From assembly GCF_900199185.1 (NCBI RefSeq), contig NZ_OBMI01000001.1, forward strand, positions 1,178,001-1,242,000: a DNA stretch of 64,000 nucleotides. Reading direction: 5' to 3'. The position numbers and the translations under genes were made by a program. How positions within the stretch are numbered: position 1 is the first letter of the stretch; each line of letters opens with the position of its first letter. This document shows positions 52,628 through 62,760 of the stretch, piece after piece. The DNA comes from Sphingomonas guangdongensis. GTDB lineage: Bacteria > Pseudomonadota > Alphaproteobacteria > Sphingomonadales > Sphingomonadaceae. The notes beneath the pieces were generated by a model. It was not told the origin of the DNA, did not search any database, and worked only from the letters and a program-made list of their open reading frames with translations.

Positions 52628-53224
52628 TTACCGACCGACCCAGTCGGCGACCTCGCCCGCGACCTGATTGGCGGCCTGATTGAGCGCGACGGCCACTGCC
52701 TGCGGCTCCACCGCCGCAACCGGCACGCGCGCCTCGAACCGGCGCCGCTCAAGCGGCGCGTTCAGCCGACGCACGATCGTGGCGTCGAAGGTGACGACCG
52801 CGCTGCTGCTCGGCACATCGACGCCGAAGCTGCGCAACTCGCCGCCGAGGCTCACGCCCGCCTCACCGAACATCCGCTGGCCGACGATCGTGCGGCCGGT
52901 GCGCGTCGCCACCGTGTCGGACAGGACGCGTGCGAACTGACGGTTGACCGGCTCCACCCAGCGCGCGTCCTTCAGGTAGGCGACGTTGGTCTCACTCGAT
53001 CGCACGGGGATGCGCAGCGTCGCGATCTCCTGTGGCACCACCGGCACCGCCACGGTCACGCTCTCGGCCGAGGCGGTCTGGGTGGCGCCCGGCTGCAGTG
53101 TCGCGGCGGGAGTCAGGGTCAGCAGCGAGGGCGGGGTCTTCTCCCCGAAGCTGAGGCACCCGCCGAGCGCGAGGGCGGGCAGAAGGACGGACAGGCGGGC
53201 GAGCTTCAACATCGGGGGCCTCAC
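52628..53224 (-). CDS. ABC-type transport auxiliary lipoprotein (PqiC-like)
   Basis: This protein of about 198 residues has a lipoprotein signal: LPALALGGCLSF with the lipobox Cys. The mature domain contains YLKDARWVEPVNRQFARVLS and an ATIVRRLNAPLERRRFEARV stretch, typical of the PqiC/DUF330 family. Such lipoproteins are the outer-membrane partners of MCE transporters. It is the last gene of the mla-like operon and overlaps the MlaD gene by four bases (GTGA); an internal ATG at 53212 is the other start. Confidence 0.8.
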   Translation of the reverse strand: MRPPMLKLARLSVLLPALALGGCLSFGEKTPPSLLTLTPAATLQPGATQTASAESVTVAVPVVPQEIATLRIPVRSSETNVAYLKDARWVEPVNRQFARVLSDTVATRTGRTIVGQRMFGEAGVSLGGELRSFGVDVPSSSAVVTFDATIVRRLNAPLERRRFEARVPVAAVEPQAVAVALNQAANQVAGEVADWVGR

Positions 53225-54186
53225 TTCTTGGGCTCATAGTCGGGCAGGCGCGACGATCCGAGCAGCGAGCTCGCGCCCCCGCGATCGACCTTCTCGGCAA
53301 CGTTGGAGAGCGCGGCTGCCATCTGGCGCAGGTCGAACACCAGTTGGTTGACTTCCGGCAGGGTCTGGCGGGTGAAGCCCTGCACCCCGGGCTTGGCGGC
53401 GGTCAGCACCTCGTTCAGCGTTTCCATGCTCTGCTGCGCCGCGCCGATCGTGCGGTTGAGGTTCGCCATGGCGGGCTTCACGTCCTGCGCCAGGATGCCG
53501 TTGGTGGTGTCGGCGAGGTTGCCGATCTGCTGCGCGGCGATCCCCGCCTTCTGGATGGTGATCTGCGTTTCGGCGAGTGTCGCCGCGATCTCCGGCCCGC
53601 GATCGGCGAGCGCGTCGGTCAGGCGGTTGGTGTTCTCCAGGATGCCCGCGATCGACGCCTGGTTGCGGTCGGAGAGCAGGCCGGTCAGCCGCTCGGTCAG
53701 CGTCGTCAGCCGCTCCAGCAGCTGCGGGGCGGAGCTGAGCAGGGCGCCGATGCCGCCCGCGCGGGTCGGGATCAGCGGCACGCCGAACGGGCAGGCGGCC
53801 TGGGTATTGGTGGCCGGGCACTCGATCGGCGGCGCGCCCTTCCTCGCGCCATCCAGCTGGACGGTGCTGGTGCCGGTGAAGCTGCCCTGGATGGTCGCGG
53901 TCGTGCCCTGCAGCACCGGGGTTTCCGGCCGCACGCTGACGCGGACCTTCACCAGCTGCGGGTCGGGCGGGTAGAGCGCAATTTCCTTGACCTGCCCGAT
54001 CGGCACGCCCGAGAAGTTGACCGCCGACCCGTTGGCGAGGCCGTCGACCGACTGCTTGAACAGGATGTCATATTCCTTGTTCTCGGCAACGCCCAGCCGC
54101 GCCAGCCACACCATGAAGATGGCGAGCACGGCGAGCAGGATCAGCACCACCGATCCGACGAGCACGTGGTTGGACCGCGTTTCCAT
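53221..54186 (-). CDS. mlaD: MlaD-like MCE domain protein
   Basis: This 321-residue protein has one N-terminal membrane span (VLVGSVVLILLAVLAIFMVW). An MCE domain covers about residues 38-130 (SVDGLANGSAVNFSGVPIGQ, then TATIQGSFTGTSTVQLDGA). A long helical region follows, which in this family forms a tunnel for lipids. It is longer than E. coli MlaD and resembles the alphaproteobacterial type. It lies in an operon with the ATPase, the permease and a lipoprotein. The job is phospholipid traffic between membranes. Confidence 0.85.
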   Translation of the reverse strand: METRSNHVLVGSVVLILLAVLAIFMVWLARLGVAENKEYDILFKQSVDGLANGSAVNFSGVPIGQVKEIALYPPDPQLVKVRVSVRPETPVLQGTTATIQGSFTGTSTVQLDGARKGAPPIECPATNTQAACPFGVPLIPTRAGGIGALLSSAPQLLERLTTLTERLTGLLSDRNQASIAGILENTNRLTDALADRGPEIAATLAETQITIQKAGIAAQQIGNLADTTNGILAQDVKPAMANLNRTIGAAQQSMETLNEVLTAAKPGVQGFTRQTLPEVNQLVFDLRQMAAALSNVAEKVDRGGASSLLGSSRLPDYEPKK

Positions 54187-54189
54187 GCC

Positions 54190-55002
54190 TTACCTCACCA
54201 TCTCGGCCGATGAGCGCTCCTGGCGCTCGATGCTGGCCGTCGCGGCGCGTCCGCGCGGGCCGTTGAAATATTCCTGTATCCACGGGTGGTCGAGCGCGAG
54301 CAGCTCCGGGATCGTGCCGACCGCGATCACGCGCTTGTCGGCGAGCACCGCCACCCGGTCGCAGATGGCGTAAAGCGTGTCGAGATCGTGGGTGATCAGG
54401 AACACCGTCAGCCCCATCGTCCGCTGGAGCGACCTGGTCAATTCGTCGAAGGCCGCCGCGCCGATCGGATCGAGGCCGGCGGTCGGCTCGTCGAGGAAGA
54501 GGAGCTCGGGGTCGAGCGCGAGCGCGCGGGCGAGGCCGGCGCGCTTCTTCATGCCGCCCGACAGCTCGGCCGGGTATTTGGGGCCAGCCTCCGCCGGCAG
54601 CCCGGTCATCACCACCTTGTAGGCCGCGATCTCCGCCATCAGCACGGGATCTAGGTCCTTGTAGAACTCGCGCAGCGGGACCTGGACGTTCTCCGACACC
54701 GTCAGCGTGGAGAACAGCGCGCCGCCCTGGAACAGCACGCCCCAGCGCTTGCGGATGTCGACCGTCTCGGTCTCTTCGCGGTCGAGCGTCGGCTCGCCGA
54801 ACACCTCCACCTCGCCGGCGACGGGGGGCTGCAATCCGATGATCGAGCGGAGCAGCACCGATTTGCCGGTGCCCGACCCGCCGACCACGCCCAGGATCTC
54901 GCCGCGGCGCACGTCGAGGTCGAGGTTGTCGTGGACAACCTGCTCGCCGAACGCGTTCTTGAGGCCGCGGACCTTGATGATCGGGTCGTTGTCGGCTGCC
55001 AT
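54190..55002 (-). CDS. mlaF: MlaF-like ABC ATPase
   Basis: This protein of about 270 residues carries Walker A GVVGGSGTGKSVLLRSI, Q-loop LFQGGALFSTLTVSENV, signature ELSGGMKKRAGLARALALDP, Walker B ELLFLDEPTAGLDP and the ITHDLD histidine. The GMKKR signature is usual for MlaF-type proteins. ATG at 55002 overlaps the permease stop (ATGA), which fixes the start against the longer frame beginning at 55011. It powers the MlaE permease. Confidence 0.9.
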   Translation of the reverse strand: MAADNDPIIKVRGLKNAFGEQVVHDNLDLDVRRGEILGVVGGSGTGKSVLLRSIIGLQPPVAGEVEVFGEPTLDREETETVDIRKRWGVLFQGGALFSTLTVSENVQVPLREFYKDLDPVLMAEIAAYKVVMTGLPAEAGPKYPAELSGGMKKRAGLARALALDPELLFLDEPTAGLDPIGAAAFDELTRSLQRTMGLTVFLITHDLDTLYAICDRVAVLADKRVIAVGTIPELLALDHPWIQEYFNGPRGRAATASIERQERSSAEMVR

Positions 55003-56090
55003 CAGATCCACCCGATCCAGGTGAAGAACACCGCGAAGAAGGCGTCGAGCACGATGACCAGGAAGATCGCCTGGACGACCGCGGCGGTGGTGCGGCTGCC
55101 GACCTGCTCGGCATCGCCTTCCACCTGCATGCCCTGGAAACAGCCGGCGATCGCGATGATCGCGCCGAACACCGGCGCCTTGACCAGCCCGACGTACAGG
55201 TCGGTGATCGGCACCACTTCGCGGATGCGCTGCATGAAGGTGACGGGCGGGATGTCGAGCTGGAGCCAGCAGAGCAGCCCGCCGCCGATGATCGCGATCA
55301 GCGACGAGTAGAAGCCGAGCAGCGGCATCAGCAGGATCGCGGCGAGCGTGCGCGGCACCACCAGCGACTCCATCGGCGACACGCCAATCGTGCGCATGGC
55401 GTCGATCTCTTCGGTCAGCTTCATGGTGCCGAGCTGCGCGGCAAAGGCCGAGCCGGAGCGGCCGGCGACCATGATCGCGGTCATCAGCACGCCGAGTTCA
55501 CGCAGCGTGATGCGGCCAACCAGGTTGATCGTGAACACCTCCGCGCCGAACTGGCGGAGCTGCACCGCGCCCTGTTGCGCGATGACGATGCCGATCAGGA
55601 AGCTCATCAGCCCGACGATGCCGAGCGCGGACACCCCGACCACCTCGAACCGGTGCACGGTCGCGTTGAAGCGGAAGCGCGCGGGGTGGCGGATGATCGA
55701 GCCGAAGGCGATGGTGGTCGCGCCCATGAAGGCGAGGAGCCCCAGCATGGTTCGCCCGGCAGTCGCCGTCGCGTCGCCGATCTCGCCGACCACGCGGCGG
55801 AGCGGGGAGGCCGGCTTTGCCGGCACCGCGACCGGCTCGTCGGCGTGCTGGACCTGCTCCATCAGGTGCCGGCCGTCGTCCGACAGCCCGGTGATCTCGG
55901 CCCCGGTCCGCGTGGCGTGACGATGCACCACCCAGGCGCCGACGGTGTCGATGCGCTCGATCCCTGACAGATCGAGCGTCCGCGCGCCCGCCTGCTGGTC
56001 GAGTCGTTCCGGAAGGTTGCCGAGCTGCGCCAACGACAGGCTGCCGCGGAAGCGCAGCGTGCCCCCCTCATCGGTAAAGTCGGCGTTCAT
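55002..56090 (-). CDS. mlaE: MlaE-like permease with N-terminal STAS-like domain
   Basis: This protein of about 362 residues opens with a STAS-like domain of about 90 residues (TLDLSGIERIDTVGAWVVHR), followed by the MlaE/YrbE permease with five to six membrane spans. Its IALRELGVLMTAIMVAGRSG-type block reads TLRELGVLMTAIMVAGRSGS here. ATG at 56090 is used; the frame upstream overlaps the divergent HAD gene. Fused STAS-MlaE proteins are common in alphaproteobacteria, replacing a separate MlaB. It is the first gene of the operon. Confidence 0.9.
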   Translation of the reverse strand: MNADFTDEGGTLRFRGSLSLAQLGNLPERLDQQAGARTLDLSGIERIDTVGAWVVHRHATRTGAEITGLSDDGRHLMEQVQHADEPVAVPAKPASPLRRVVGEIGDATATAGRTMLGLLAFMGATTIAFGSIIRHPARFRFNATVHRFEVVGVSALGIVGLMSFLIGIVIAQQGAVQLRQFGAEVFTINLVGRITLRELGVLMTAIMVAGRSGSAFAAQLGTMKLTEEIDAMRTIGVSPMESLVVPRTLAAILLMPLLGFYSSLIAIIGGGLLCWLQLDIPPVTFMQRIREVVPITDLYVGLVKAPVFGAIIAIAGCFQGMQVEGDAEQVGSRTTAAVVQAIFLVIVLDAFFAVFFTWIGWI

Positions 56091-56152
56091 CGGCGCCACC
56101 CTTCCCCGATTCGTGTGGCAACGGCAAGGCAATCGGGCGATACGATGCCGCA

Positions 56153-56830
56153 ATGCACTGTTACCTTGCCATTTACGACATGGACCGGACCATCACCCGG
56201 CTGCCGACCTGGACGCCGTTCCTCGCCTTTGCCATGCGCGGCCGGGCGCGCTGGCGCCTCGCGCTGTGGCCGGCGGTGGTGCTGATGGCACTCGCGTACA
56301 CGGCGAAGCTGATCGATCGCGCCCGGCTGAAGCAGGGGATGCAGCGGCTGCTGCTCGGCGGGTCGCTGGCGAAGGAGCACGTCGCGACGATCACCGCCGC
56401 CTTCGCCGACCATGTCGTGGCAACCGGCGTGCTCGACGGCGCGCGCGCGCGGATCGCGGCGGACCGCGCGGCCGGCTACCGCCTGGTCATGGCGACCGCC
56501 TCCTACGCCTTCTACGCTCGCGCGATCGCCGAGCGGCTGGGCTTCGACGACGTGATCGCAACGGAGAGCGAGAGCGATCCGGCCGGCGCGCTGCTCTCGC
56601 GGATCAAGGGCGAGAACGTCTACGGCCCGGCCAAGCTGCGCGCGGTGCAGGCGTGGCTCGCGCGGGAGGGGATCGCGCGGGAGGCGGCGACGATCCGCTT
56701 CTACAGCGACCATGTCTCGGACGCGCCGGTGCTGGAGTTCGCGGACGAGGCGTTCGCCGTCAACGCGCACGGACCGCTGCGCCAGCTGGCCAGGCAGCGG
56801 GGCTGGCCGATCCTCGACTGGCGGCGGTAG
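56153..56830 (+). CDS. HAD-IB family hydrolase
   Basis: This 225-residue protein starts with the HAD nucleophile motif YDMDRTIT (Asp9, Asp11). MATASYAFYARAIAERLGFD contains motif II Thr/Ser, and later Lys and YSDHVSDAPVLEFAD carry motifs III and IV. HAD-IB enzymes are phosphoserine-phosphatase-like and often act on phospholipid or small phosphomonoester substrates. It is divergent from the mla-like operon, with a 62-base gap holding both promoters. Confidence 0.85.
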   Translation: MHCYLAIYDMDRTITRLPTWTPFLAFAMRGRARWRLALWPAVVLMALAYTAKLIDRARLKQGMQRLLLGGSLAKEHVATITAAFADHVVATGVLDGARARIAADRAAGYRLVMATASYAFYARAIAERLGFDDVIATESESDPAGALLSRIKGENVYGPAKLRAVQAWLAREGIAREAATIRFYSDHVSDAPVLEFADEAFAVNAHGPLRQLARQRGWPILDWRR

Positions 56831-56853
56831 CGCGGGTTGCGCGCGGCGATACG

Positions 56854-58122
56854 TCACGTGGCGACGTCGATCGCGTGGATCGCGCAGCCGACCAGCCCGC
56901 CGACCAGCGTGCCGTTAATGCGGATGTATTGCAGGTCCTTGCCAACCGCGTTCTCCAGCCGGCCGGTGATGGTCTGCGTATCCCAGCCGCGGATGGTGTC
57001 AGACACCAGCCGGACGATCGCGTCACCGTAATCGGTCGCGGCGCCGACGGCCGCGCGGCGCACGAAGCGGTTGATGGTGCGGGCGAGGCGCGGCTCGTTC
57101 TGAAGCGTCTCGCCGAGCTGGCGCAGCGCGACGCCGAGCTGCCCGGCGAGCAGCCGGTCGGGGTCGTGCGCGGCGCGCAGCATGGCGGCGCGCATGCTTT
57201 CCCATACGCCCTGCCACCAGTCGCCGAGCGCGGGATTGTCGAGCAGGTCGTTCTTGAACGCCTCCACCTTGGCTTGCGCAGCGGGCTCGTTCTGGAGGTC
57301 GAGCGCGAAGGTCGCCAGCCCCTCCTCGGCCTTGGCGCGCAGCGGGTGCTCGGGATCGTCCGCCATCTCGAGCAGCAGCTTGTAGAGCCCGTCGAGGATC
57401 GCGTTGGCGAGCGTTTCGTCCAGCCCGGTCCAGCGCAGGATGGAGCCGGCCTTGCTGGAGATCATGCCACGCAGGATCGGCTCGTTCGCCTCGATCGTGC
57501 GGCCGGCCCAGCGCACCACGCCGTCGATCAGCGGCACGTGGCGGTTGTCGGCGATCGCGCTCTGCAACCCGCGGCCGATCAGCGGCGCGACCTGGACCCG
57601 GCGGAGCTGCCCGGCGAGTGCCGAGCGCACCATGCCGCCCAGCCGCTCCTGATCGAGCGATTCCAAGATGTTGGCGAACAGCCGGGAGGCGCCGCGCCGC
57701 AGCCGCCCGCTGCCGAGTCCGGACGGGTTGGCCAGCCAGCCGCCGACCGCACCCGCGATGTCGATCCGGCCCATCCGGCGGGCGACCACGCGCGGGATCA
57801 GGAAGTTCTCACGCAGGAAGCCGGCGAGCGTCGTCGCGATCCGCTCCTTGTTGCGCGGCACGATCGCGGTGTGCGGGATCGGCAGCCCGAGCGGGTGGCG
57901 GAACAGCGCGCTGACCGCGAACCAGTCGGCGAGGCCGCCGACCATCGCGGCTTCGGCAAAGGCGCGGACGAAGCCGATCGCCGGGTGACGCGCCTCCTGG
58001 CTGCGTGCAAACGCGTACACGCATGCCATCACCACCAGCAGCCCGGTGGCGAGGAGGCGCATCCGGCGGAGCGCGGGTGGGGGGGCGCCCGCGCCGCGGA
58101 GCGCCAGTGCGGCGGATGCCAT
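56854..58122 (-). CDS. DUF445 membrane protein (YjiN-like)
   Basis: This 422-residue protein has a hydrophobic N-terminus (MRLLATGLLVVMACVYAFAR). It shows DUF445 blocks such as GFVRAFAEAAMVGGLADWFA and ALFRHPLGLPIPHTAIVPRN, with long amphipathic helices between, and ends with a membrane span (LVGGLVGCAIHAID). These are inner-membrane proteins of unknown role with a large soluble helical domain. It follows the RND permease gene on the same strand at a short gap. Confidence 0.85.
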   Translation of the reverse strand: MASAALALRGAGAPPPALRRMRLLATGLLVVMACVYAFARSQEARHPAIGFVRAFAEAAMVGGLADWFAVSALFRHPLGLPIPHTAIVPRNKERIATTLAGFLRENFLIPRVVARRMGRIDIAGAVGGWLANPSGLGSGRLRRGASRLFANILESLDQERLGGMVRSALAGQLRRVQVAPLIGRGLQSAIADNRHVPLIDGVVRWAGRTIEANEPILRGMISSKAGSILRWTGLDETLANAILDGLYKLLLEMADDPEHPLRAKAEEGLATFALDLQNEPAAQAKVEAFKNDLLDNPALGDWWQGVWESMRAAMLRAAHDPDRLLAGQLGVALRQLGETLQNEPRLARTINRFVRRAAVGAATDYGDAIVRLVSDTIRGWDTQTITGRLENAVGKDLQYIRINGTLVGGLVGCAIHAIDVAT

Positions 58123-58168
58123 AACCGAAACAATCCCCGAAACCGGGGATTGTTCAAGTCACGGCGGC

Positions 58169-61100
58169 TTATTCCGCGGGTTGCGCGCCCTCGTCGCCGG
58201 CGCGATGCGTGATCCGACCGTGCGGCGCGCCGAGCGCCGGGCCCGCCACCGGGCCGTCGATCACCGGCTGCCCGTCGTCGCCCGGGCGATAGGTAAGCAG
58301 GCGGCGGCTGAGCTTCGGCCCGAGCCAGCGCTCCAGCCCGACCGCCAGGCTGAAGCTCGCCGGGACGATCAGCAGCGTCAGCAGGGTCGAGAGGACGAGC
58401 CCGCCGATCACCACCACGCCCATCGGCTGGCGCGACGATCCGTCGCCCGACAGCGCGAGCGCGGTCGGGATCATGCCCGCGACCATCGCGACCGTGGTCA
58501 TCACGATCGGCTGCGCGCGCTTGTGCCCGGCATCGAGGATCGCGGAGAAGGCATCGACTCCCTTCCCCATCTCCTCCAGCGCGAAGTCGATCAGCAGGAT
58601 CGAGTTCTTGGCGACGATCCCGAGCAGCATGAGGAGCCCGATATAGACCGGCATCGAGATCGGCATGCCGCAGATCCACAGCCCGATGAGGCCGCCCAGG
58701 GGCGCCAGCATCAGCGAGCCCATGTTGACGAACGGCGGCATGACCCGGCGGTAGAGCAGCACCAGTACCGAGAAGACCAGGAAGATCCCGGCGAGCACCG
58801 CGCCGATGAAGTTGCGGATCATCTCCGCCTGGAACTTCGATTCGCCGAGGCGCAGCTCGTTCACCCCGACCGGCAGGTTCTGCATCGCGGGCAGCGTGCG
58901 AACCTTCTTCATCGCCTCGCCGGACACTTCACCGGGCGCCAGATCGGCGCCGATGGTGATGCGGCGCTGCTGGTTCGACCGGTCGATCCGGGTCGGCCCC
59001 GCGCCGAAGCCGATATCGGCGACGACCTTCAGCGGCACCGAACCGCCGGTGCTGGTCTGGACCGGCAGGTCGGCGATCGTCGACAGCCGCTGCCGCGCCG
59101 ACTGGTCGAGCGCGACCCGGATCGGGATCTGGCGATCGCTGAGCGAGAAGCGGGCGGAGTTCTGGTCGATGTCGCCGAGCGTCGCGATCCGGATCGCGCT
59201 GGAGAGCGCGGCGGTGGTCACGCCCAGGTTGGCGGCGAGGTCGAGCCGCGGGCGGATCGTGATCTCCGGCCGCTGGAGGTCGCCGGTGATCAGCGGCGAG
59301 CGGATCGTCGGCAGCGAGCGCATCCCATCGACGATCGCCACCGCCGCCTGGTTCAACTTCTCCGGATCGTCACCGCCGAGCGTGATGGTGAGCGCTCGGC
59401 CAGATCCGCCATTGCCCCAGCCGCCAGCCGCAAAGGAGACGCGCGCGTCGGCGATCTGCGTCAGCTTCGGCCCGAGCAGCCGCTGCAACTCGGCGCTCTT
59501 CATGGAGCGGTCCTCGCGCAGCTTGGCGGTCGCCCGGCCGTTGCCGACGAAGGTGCGGGTGTAGACTTCCTCCACGTCCGGATGGGCGCGCAGCACGGCC
59601 GCCGCTTGCTGAACCACCGCCTCGGTCTGGAGCAGCGTGGATCCCGGCACCAGCGCGACGTTGGCGGTGATCGAGTCGCGGTCCTCCTCCGGGTTGAAGG
59701 TGTTGGGCAGCGCCATGAACATCAGCACGGTCGCGACCAGCGCGCCGACCCCGCCGACGATGGCCGACCAGCGATGCATCAGCGTCCAGCGCAGCACCTT
59801 CATGTACTGGTCCATCAGCCAGCCGCCGCCGTGCTCGGCATGCCCCTTGGACTTCAGGAAATAGGCCGCGATCATCGGCGTGACCATGCGTGCGACCAGC
59901 AGGCTCATCAGCACGGAGGCGACCACCGTCAGCCCGAAGTTCTTGAAGAACTGGCCCGACACGCCCGGCATCAGCCCGACCGGGAGGAACACCGCGACGA
60001 TCGACATGGTGGTCGCGAGCACCGCGATCCCGATCTCGTCCGCGGCGTCGATCGACGCCTGGTAGGCCGACTTGCCCATCCGCATGTGGCGGACGATGTT
60101 CTCGATCTCCACGATCGCATCGTCGACCAGCACGCCCGCGACCAGGCTGAGCGCGAGCAGCGTCATCTGGTTCAGGTCGAAGCCGAGCAGCTCCATGAAC
60201 CAGAAGGACGGGATCGCCGAGAGCGGGATGGCGAGCGCGGAGATGAAGGTCGCCCGCCAGTCGCGCAGGAACAGGAAGACGACGATCACCGCCAGGATCG
60301 CGCCCTCGATCATCGCGTCGATCGCGACGTGGAACTGGGTCTCGGCGTATTTGGAATAGTTGAAGAGCAGCTGGAAGCGGACCTCCGGATTGCGCTTCTG
60401 CAGCTCCTCCAGCTTCTTCTGCGCCGCCTTGAAGACGGTGACGTCCGATGCGCCCTTCGCACGCTGGAAGTCGAAGGTGAGGACCTGCCGGCCCTCCGAC
60501 GTCGAGAGCGAGCGCTGCTCGGCGTAGAGATCGCGGACGTCGGCGACGTCGGCGAGCCGCACGCTGCGCCCACCGACCGCGATCTGGGTCTGGCCAAGCG
60601 TGTAGGCATCGCGCGCATTTCCGAGCACGCGGACCGACTGTTCGGAACCGGCGATCTCCGCCCGCCCGCCCGCGGCGTTGAGGTTCACCTGGCGCAGCGC
60701 CTGATTGACCTGGCTCGCCGTCAGCCCCTGCGACTGGAGCTTCAGCGGATTGAGGATCACCCGGATCTCGCGGTCGAGCCCGCCGTTGCGGTCGACCGTC
60801 GCCATGCCGGGCACGCTCAGCAGTTCCTTGGCAACCGTGTTGTCGATGTACCAGGAAAGCTGCTCCAGCGTCATCGCCGTGGTCTCGGCGCTGAAGCTGG
60901 CGACGTCGTTGCCGCTTGTATTGATGCGCCCGATCTGCGGCTCCAGGATGCCGTCGGGCAGGTCGCCGCGGATTTGCTGGATGGCGTCGCGGATGTCGTT
61001 CACGGTGCGGTCGATCGGGGTGCCGATGTCGAGCTGCACCACCGTTTGCGAATTGCCCTCCGTCACCGTCGAGTTGATCTCGTCGATGCCCTGGAGCGAG

Positions 61101-61324
61101 CGAACCGCCGCCTCCACCCGCTGGGTGATCTGTCCCTCCAGCTCGCTCGGCGCGGCGCCGGGCTGGCTGATCGAGATGAACGCGACCGGGAAGTCGATGT
61201 CCGGCTGGTTGTTCACGTCCATCCGCATGAAGCTGACCAGCCCCATCAGCGTCAGCGCGGCGAACAGCACCAGCGGCGGAACCGGGTTCCGGATCGACCA
61301 GGCGGAAATGTTGCGGAAGCCCAT
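58169..61324 (-). CDS. RND efflux permease (inner-membrane pump)
   Basis: This 1051-residue protein has the two-fold RND layout with twelve membrane spans and two large periplasmic loops. The proton-relay Asp pair lies in [17 protein letters not shown] in TM4, and the N-terminal [20 protein letters not shown] is typical of TM1. The DUF-free sequence is closest to MdtB/AcrB-type multidrug pumps. The adaptor gene lies four bases upstream on the same strand, and no outer-membrane factor gene is in the window. Drug or solvent export is likely, the substrate unknown. Confidence 0.9.
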   Translation of the reverse strand: MGFRNISAWSIRNPVPPLVLFAALTLMGLVSFMRMDVNNQPDIDFPVAFISISQPGAAPSELEGQITQRVEAAVRSLQGIDEINSTVTEGNSQTVVQLDIGTPIDRTVNDIRDAIQQIRGDLPDGILEPQIGRINTSGNDVASFSAETTAMTLEQLSWYIDNTVAKELLSVPGMATVDRNGGLDREIRVILNPLKLQSQGLTASQVNQALRQVNLNAAGGRAEIAGSEQSVRVLGNARDAYTLGQTQIAVGGRSVRLADVADVRDLYAEQRSLSTSEGRQVLTFDFQRAKGASDVTVFKAAQKKLEELQKRNPEVRFQLLFNYSKYAETQFHVAIDAMIEGAILAVIVVFLFLRDWRATFISALAIPLSAIPSFWFMELLGFDLNQMTLLALSLVAGVLVDDAIVEIENIVRHMRMGKSAYQASIDAADEIGIAVLATTMSIVAVFLPVGLMPGVSGQFFKNFGLTVVASVLMSLLVARMVTPMIAAYFLKSKGHAEHGGGWLMDQYMKVLRWTLMHRWSAIVGGVGALVATVLMFMALPNTFNPEEDRDSITANVALVPGSTLLQTEAVVQQAAAVLRAHPDVEEVYTRTFVGNGRATAKLREDRSMKSAELQRLLGPKLTQIADARVSFAAGGWGNGGSGRALTITLGGDDPEKLNQAAVAIVDGMRSLPTIRSPLITGDLQRPEITIRPRLDLAANLGVTTAALSSAIRIATLGDIDQNSARFSLSDRQIPIRVALDQSARQRLSTIADLPVQTSTGGSVPLKVVADIGFGAGPTRIDRSNQQRRITIGADLAPGEVSGEAMKKVRTLPAMQNLPVGVNELRLGESKFQAEMIRNFIGAVLAGIFLVFSVLVLLYRRVMPPFVNMGSLMLAPLGGLIGLWICGMPISMPVYIGLLMLLGIVAKNSILLIDFALEEMGKGVDAFSAILDAGHKRAQPIVMTTVAMVAGMIPTALALSGDGSSRQPMGVVVIGGLVLSTLLTLLIVPASFSLAVGLERWLGPKLSRRLLTYRPGDDGQPVIDGPVAGPALGAPHGRITHRAGDEGAQPAE

Positions 61325-61328
61325 GTGC

Positions 61329-62510
61329 TTACCTAGCCTTTTGTGCCTGCGGCTTCACGGTCTGGCCGGGATTCAGGAAGGCTCCGGCCGAGAGCACGAC
61401 GCGCTCCGTTCCCGTCAGCCCGCTCACGATCGAGACGCCGGCGTCCGAAACCTCGCCGACGCGGACGTCGCGGCGCACCGCCTTGTTCGCGCCGTCGACG
61501 ATGTACACGAAGTTGCCGCGGCCGTCGCTCAATACTGCCGATTCGGGCAGCAGCGGCGCCTGCTCGCCACCGACGTTGATGCTGGCGCTCGCGAAGCCGC
61601 CCGGGCGTAGCGCCGGATTGAAGCGGAGCGCTACGCGCGCGATGCCTTGTCGATTCTGCGGGTCGATGATCGGTGCGACCTGCCACACCTCGCCCGCGAA
61701 GGACTCGCTGCTGCCGACCGGCGTGACCTGGGCGATCATGCCGGTGCGCACGCGGACCAGGTCGCTTTCCGCCAGTTGCGCGCGCATCTCCATTTGCCCG
61801 CCCATCGCGATCCGGAACAGCTGGCCGCTGCCCGAGCTGACGATCTGCCCGGGTTCGACCCCGCGAGTCAGCACCAGCCCCTCGGCCGGTGCGCGGATGT
61901 CGAGCCGCTGATTGCGCGCGCGGGTCTCGCCGAGTTGTGCCTGCGCGACGCGGACGCGTGCGGTGGTCTGCGCCAGCGTTGCCTCGCGGCGCTGGACATC
62001 CGCCTTGGAGATGAAGCCGCGGTCGACCAGCTGGCGCGCGCGGTCGAGCTCCGCCTTGGCGAGCTCGGCATCGGCCTGCGCGACGCGGACCTGCGCCGCG
62101 AGCGAATCGGCGGTCTGCGCCTGGACCGAGCGGTCGACGGTGGCGAGCACTTGGCCGGACTTGACCCAGCTGCCCGCCTCCACCAGCACGCGGGTGACGA
62201 TCCCGCCTTCGCCGGCGATTCCGACCGGCATCTCGCGGCGCGCGGCGATCTGGCCGGTGCCGGTCACGACGCTCGCCACCGCCGAGCGGCCGGGCACGAC
62301 CACGCTGACGACCGGCACCTGCTCCGCGCCGCGCGCGGCACCACCGGCCTTTGGCGCGTCGTCGCCGCCGCGCATCAGCATCATTGCAGCAGCCACCAGC
62401 GCCAGCGCCGCGACCACGACGCCCGCGATCACCCACTTGCGTCGCGGGGAGGGCGTCTCTCCCTTGAGAAGGAGCGTTCCGCCGCCGGTCATCCTGCTGT
62501 CAAAATTCAT
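61329..62510 (-). CDS. RND efflux periplasmic adaptor
   Basis: This 393-residue protein has one N-terminal membrane anchor (WVIAGVVVAALALVAAAMML). The membrane-fusion-protein order follows: lipoyl half (RVLVEAGSWVKSGQVLATVD), a coiled-coil hairpin of about 100 residues, lipoyl second half (LDIRAPAEGLVLTRGVEPGQ), then beta-barrel and membrane-proximal domains. It bridges the inner-membrane pump to an outer-membrane channel. ATG at 62510 starts after a short leader from the promoter at 62558-62584. Confidence 0.9.
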   Translation of the reverse strand: MNFDSRMTGGGTLLLKGETPSPRRKWVIAGVVVAALALVAAAMMLMRGGDDAPKAGGAARGAEQVPVVSVVVPGRSAVASVVTGTGQIAARREMPVGIAGEGGIVTRVLVEAGSWVKSGQVLATVDRSVQAQTADSLAAQVRVAQADAELAKAELDRARQLVDRGFISKADVQRREATLAQTTARVRVAQAQLGETRARNQRLDIRAPAEGLVLTRGVEPGQIVSSGSGQLFRIAMGGQMEMRAQLAESDLVRVRTGMIAQVTPVGSSESFAGEVWQVAPIIDPQNRQGIARVALRFNPALRPGGFASASINVGGEQAPLLPESAVLSDGRGNFVYIVDGANKAVRRDVRVGEVSDAGVSIVSGLTGTERVVLSAGAFLNPGQTVKPQAQKAR

Positions 62511-62557
62511 CTTGTTGCCTCAGCGGCTCGCCGCAATGGCGGAGCGTGTATCACTGT

Positions 62558-62584
62558 GTTATAGTAATAGTGCACTCGGCTCAA
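62558..62584 (-). promoter_or_regulatory. probable promoter of the RND pump operon
   Basis: On the minus strand TTGAGC (62584-62579) and TATAAC (62563-62558) lie 15 bases apart in the only A/T-rich stretch between the adaptor and SIMPL genes. This leaves a leader of about 40 bases before the adaptor ATG. The flanking CACT ... AGTG inverted ends around the -10 box could serve a repressor. No regulator gene is adjacent. Confidence 0.45.
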
Positions 62585-62760
62585 CCCCGGTGCGCCTCGC
62601 GCGGGCACCTAGACGCTTAGACCCACCGGCGCCACCGTCACGGCGGCGCACGTCAATGTTAATGCTTGTCTGCTGCGGCGTGAACGCAACGTTGCCGCCG
62701 TTCATGATCGGTTGCGCCGCGTCCCGGTAGCGCTGACGCGTCACAGGAGGAGATCGACCC

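Noticed and set aside
55945-58212. 755-residue plus-strand open frame
   Set aside because: It runs through the HAD gene in another frame and then antisense to the DUF445 gene; composition is that of a shadow.
58046-61336. 1096-residue plus-strand open frame
   Set aside because: It is the exact antisense of the RND permease and is rich in Arg, His and Asp in the way shadows of high-GC genes are; no domain was recognised.
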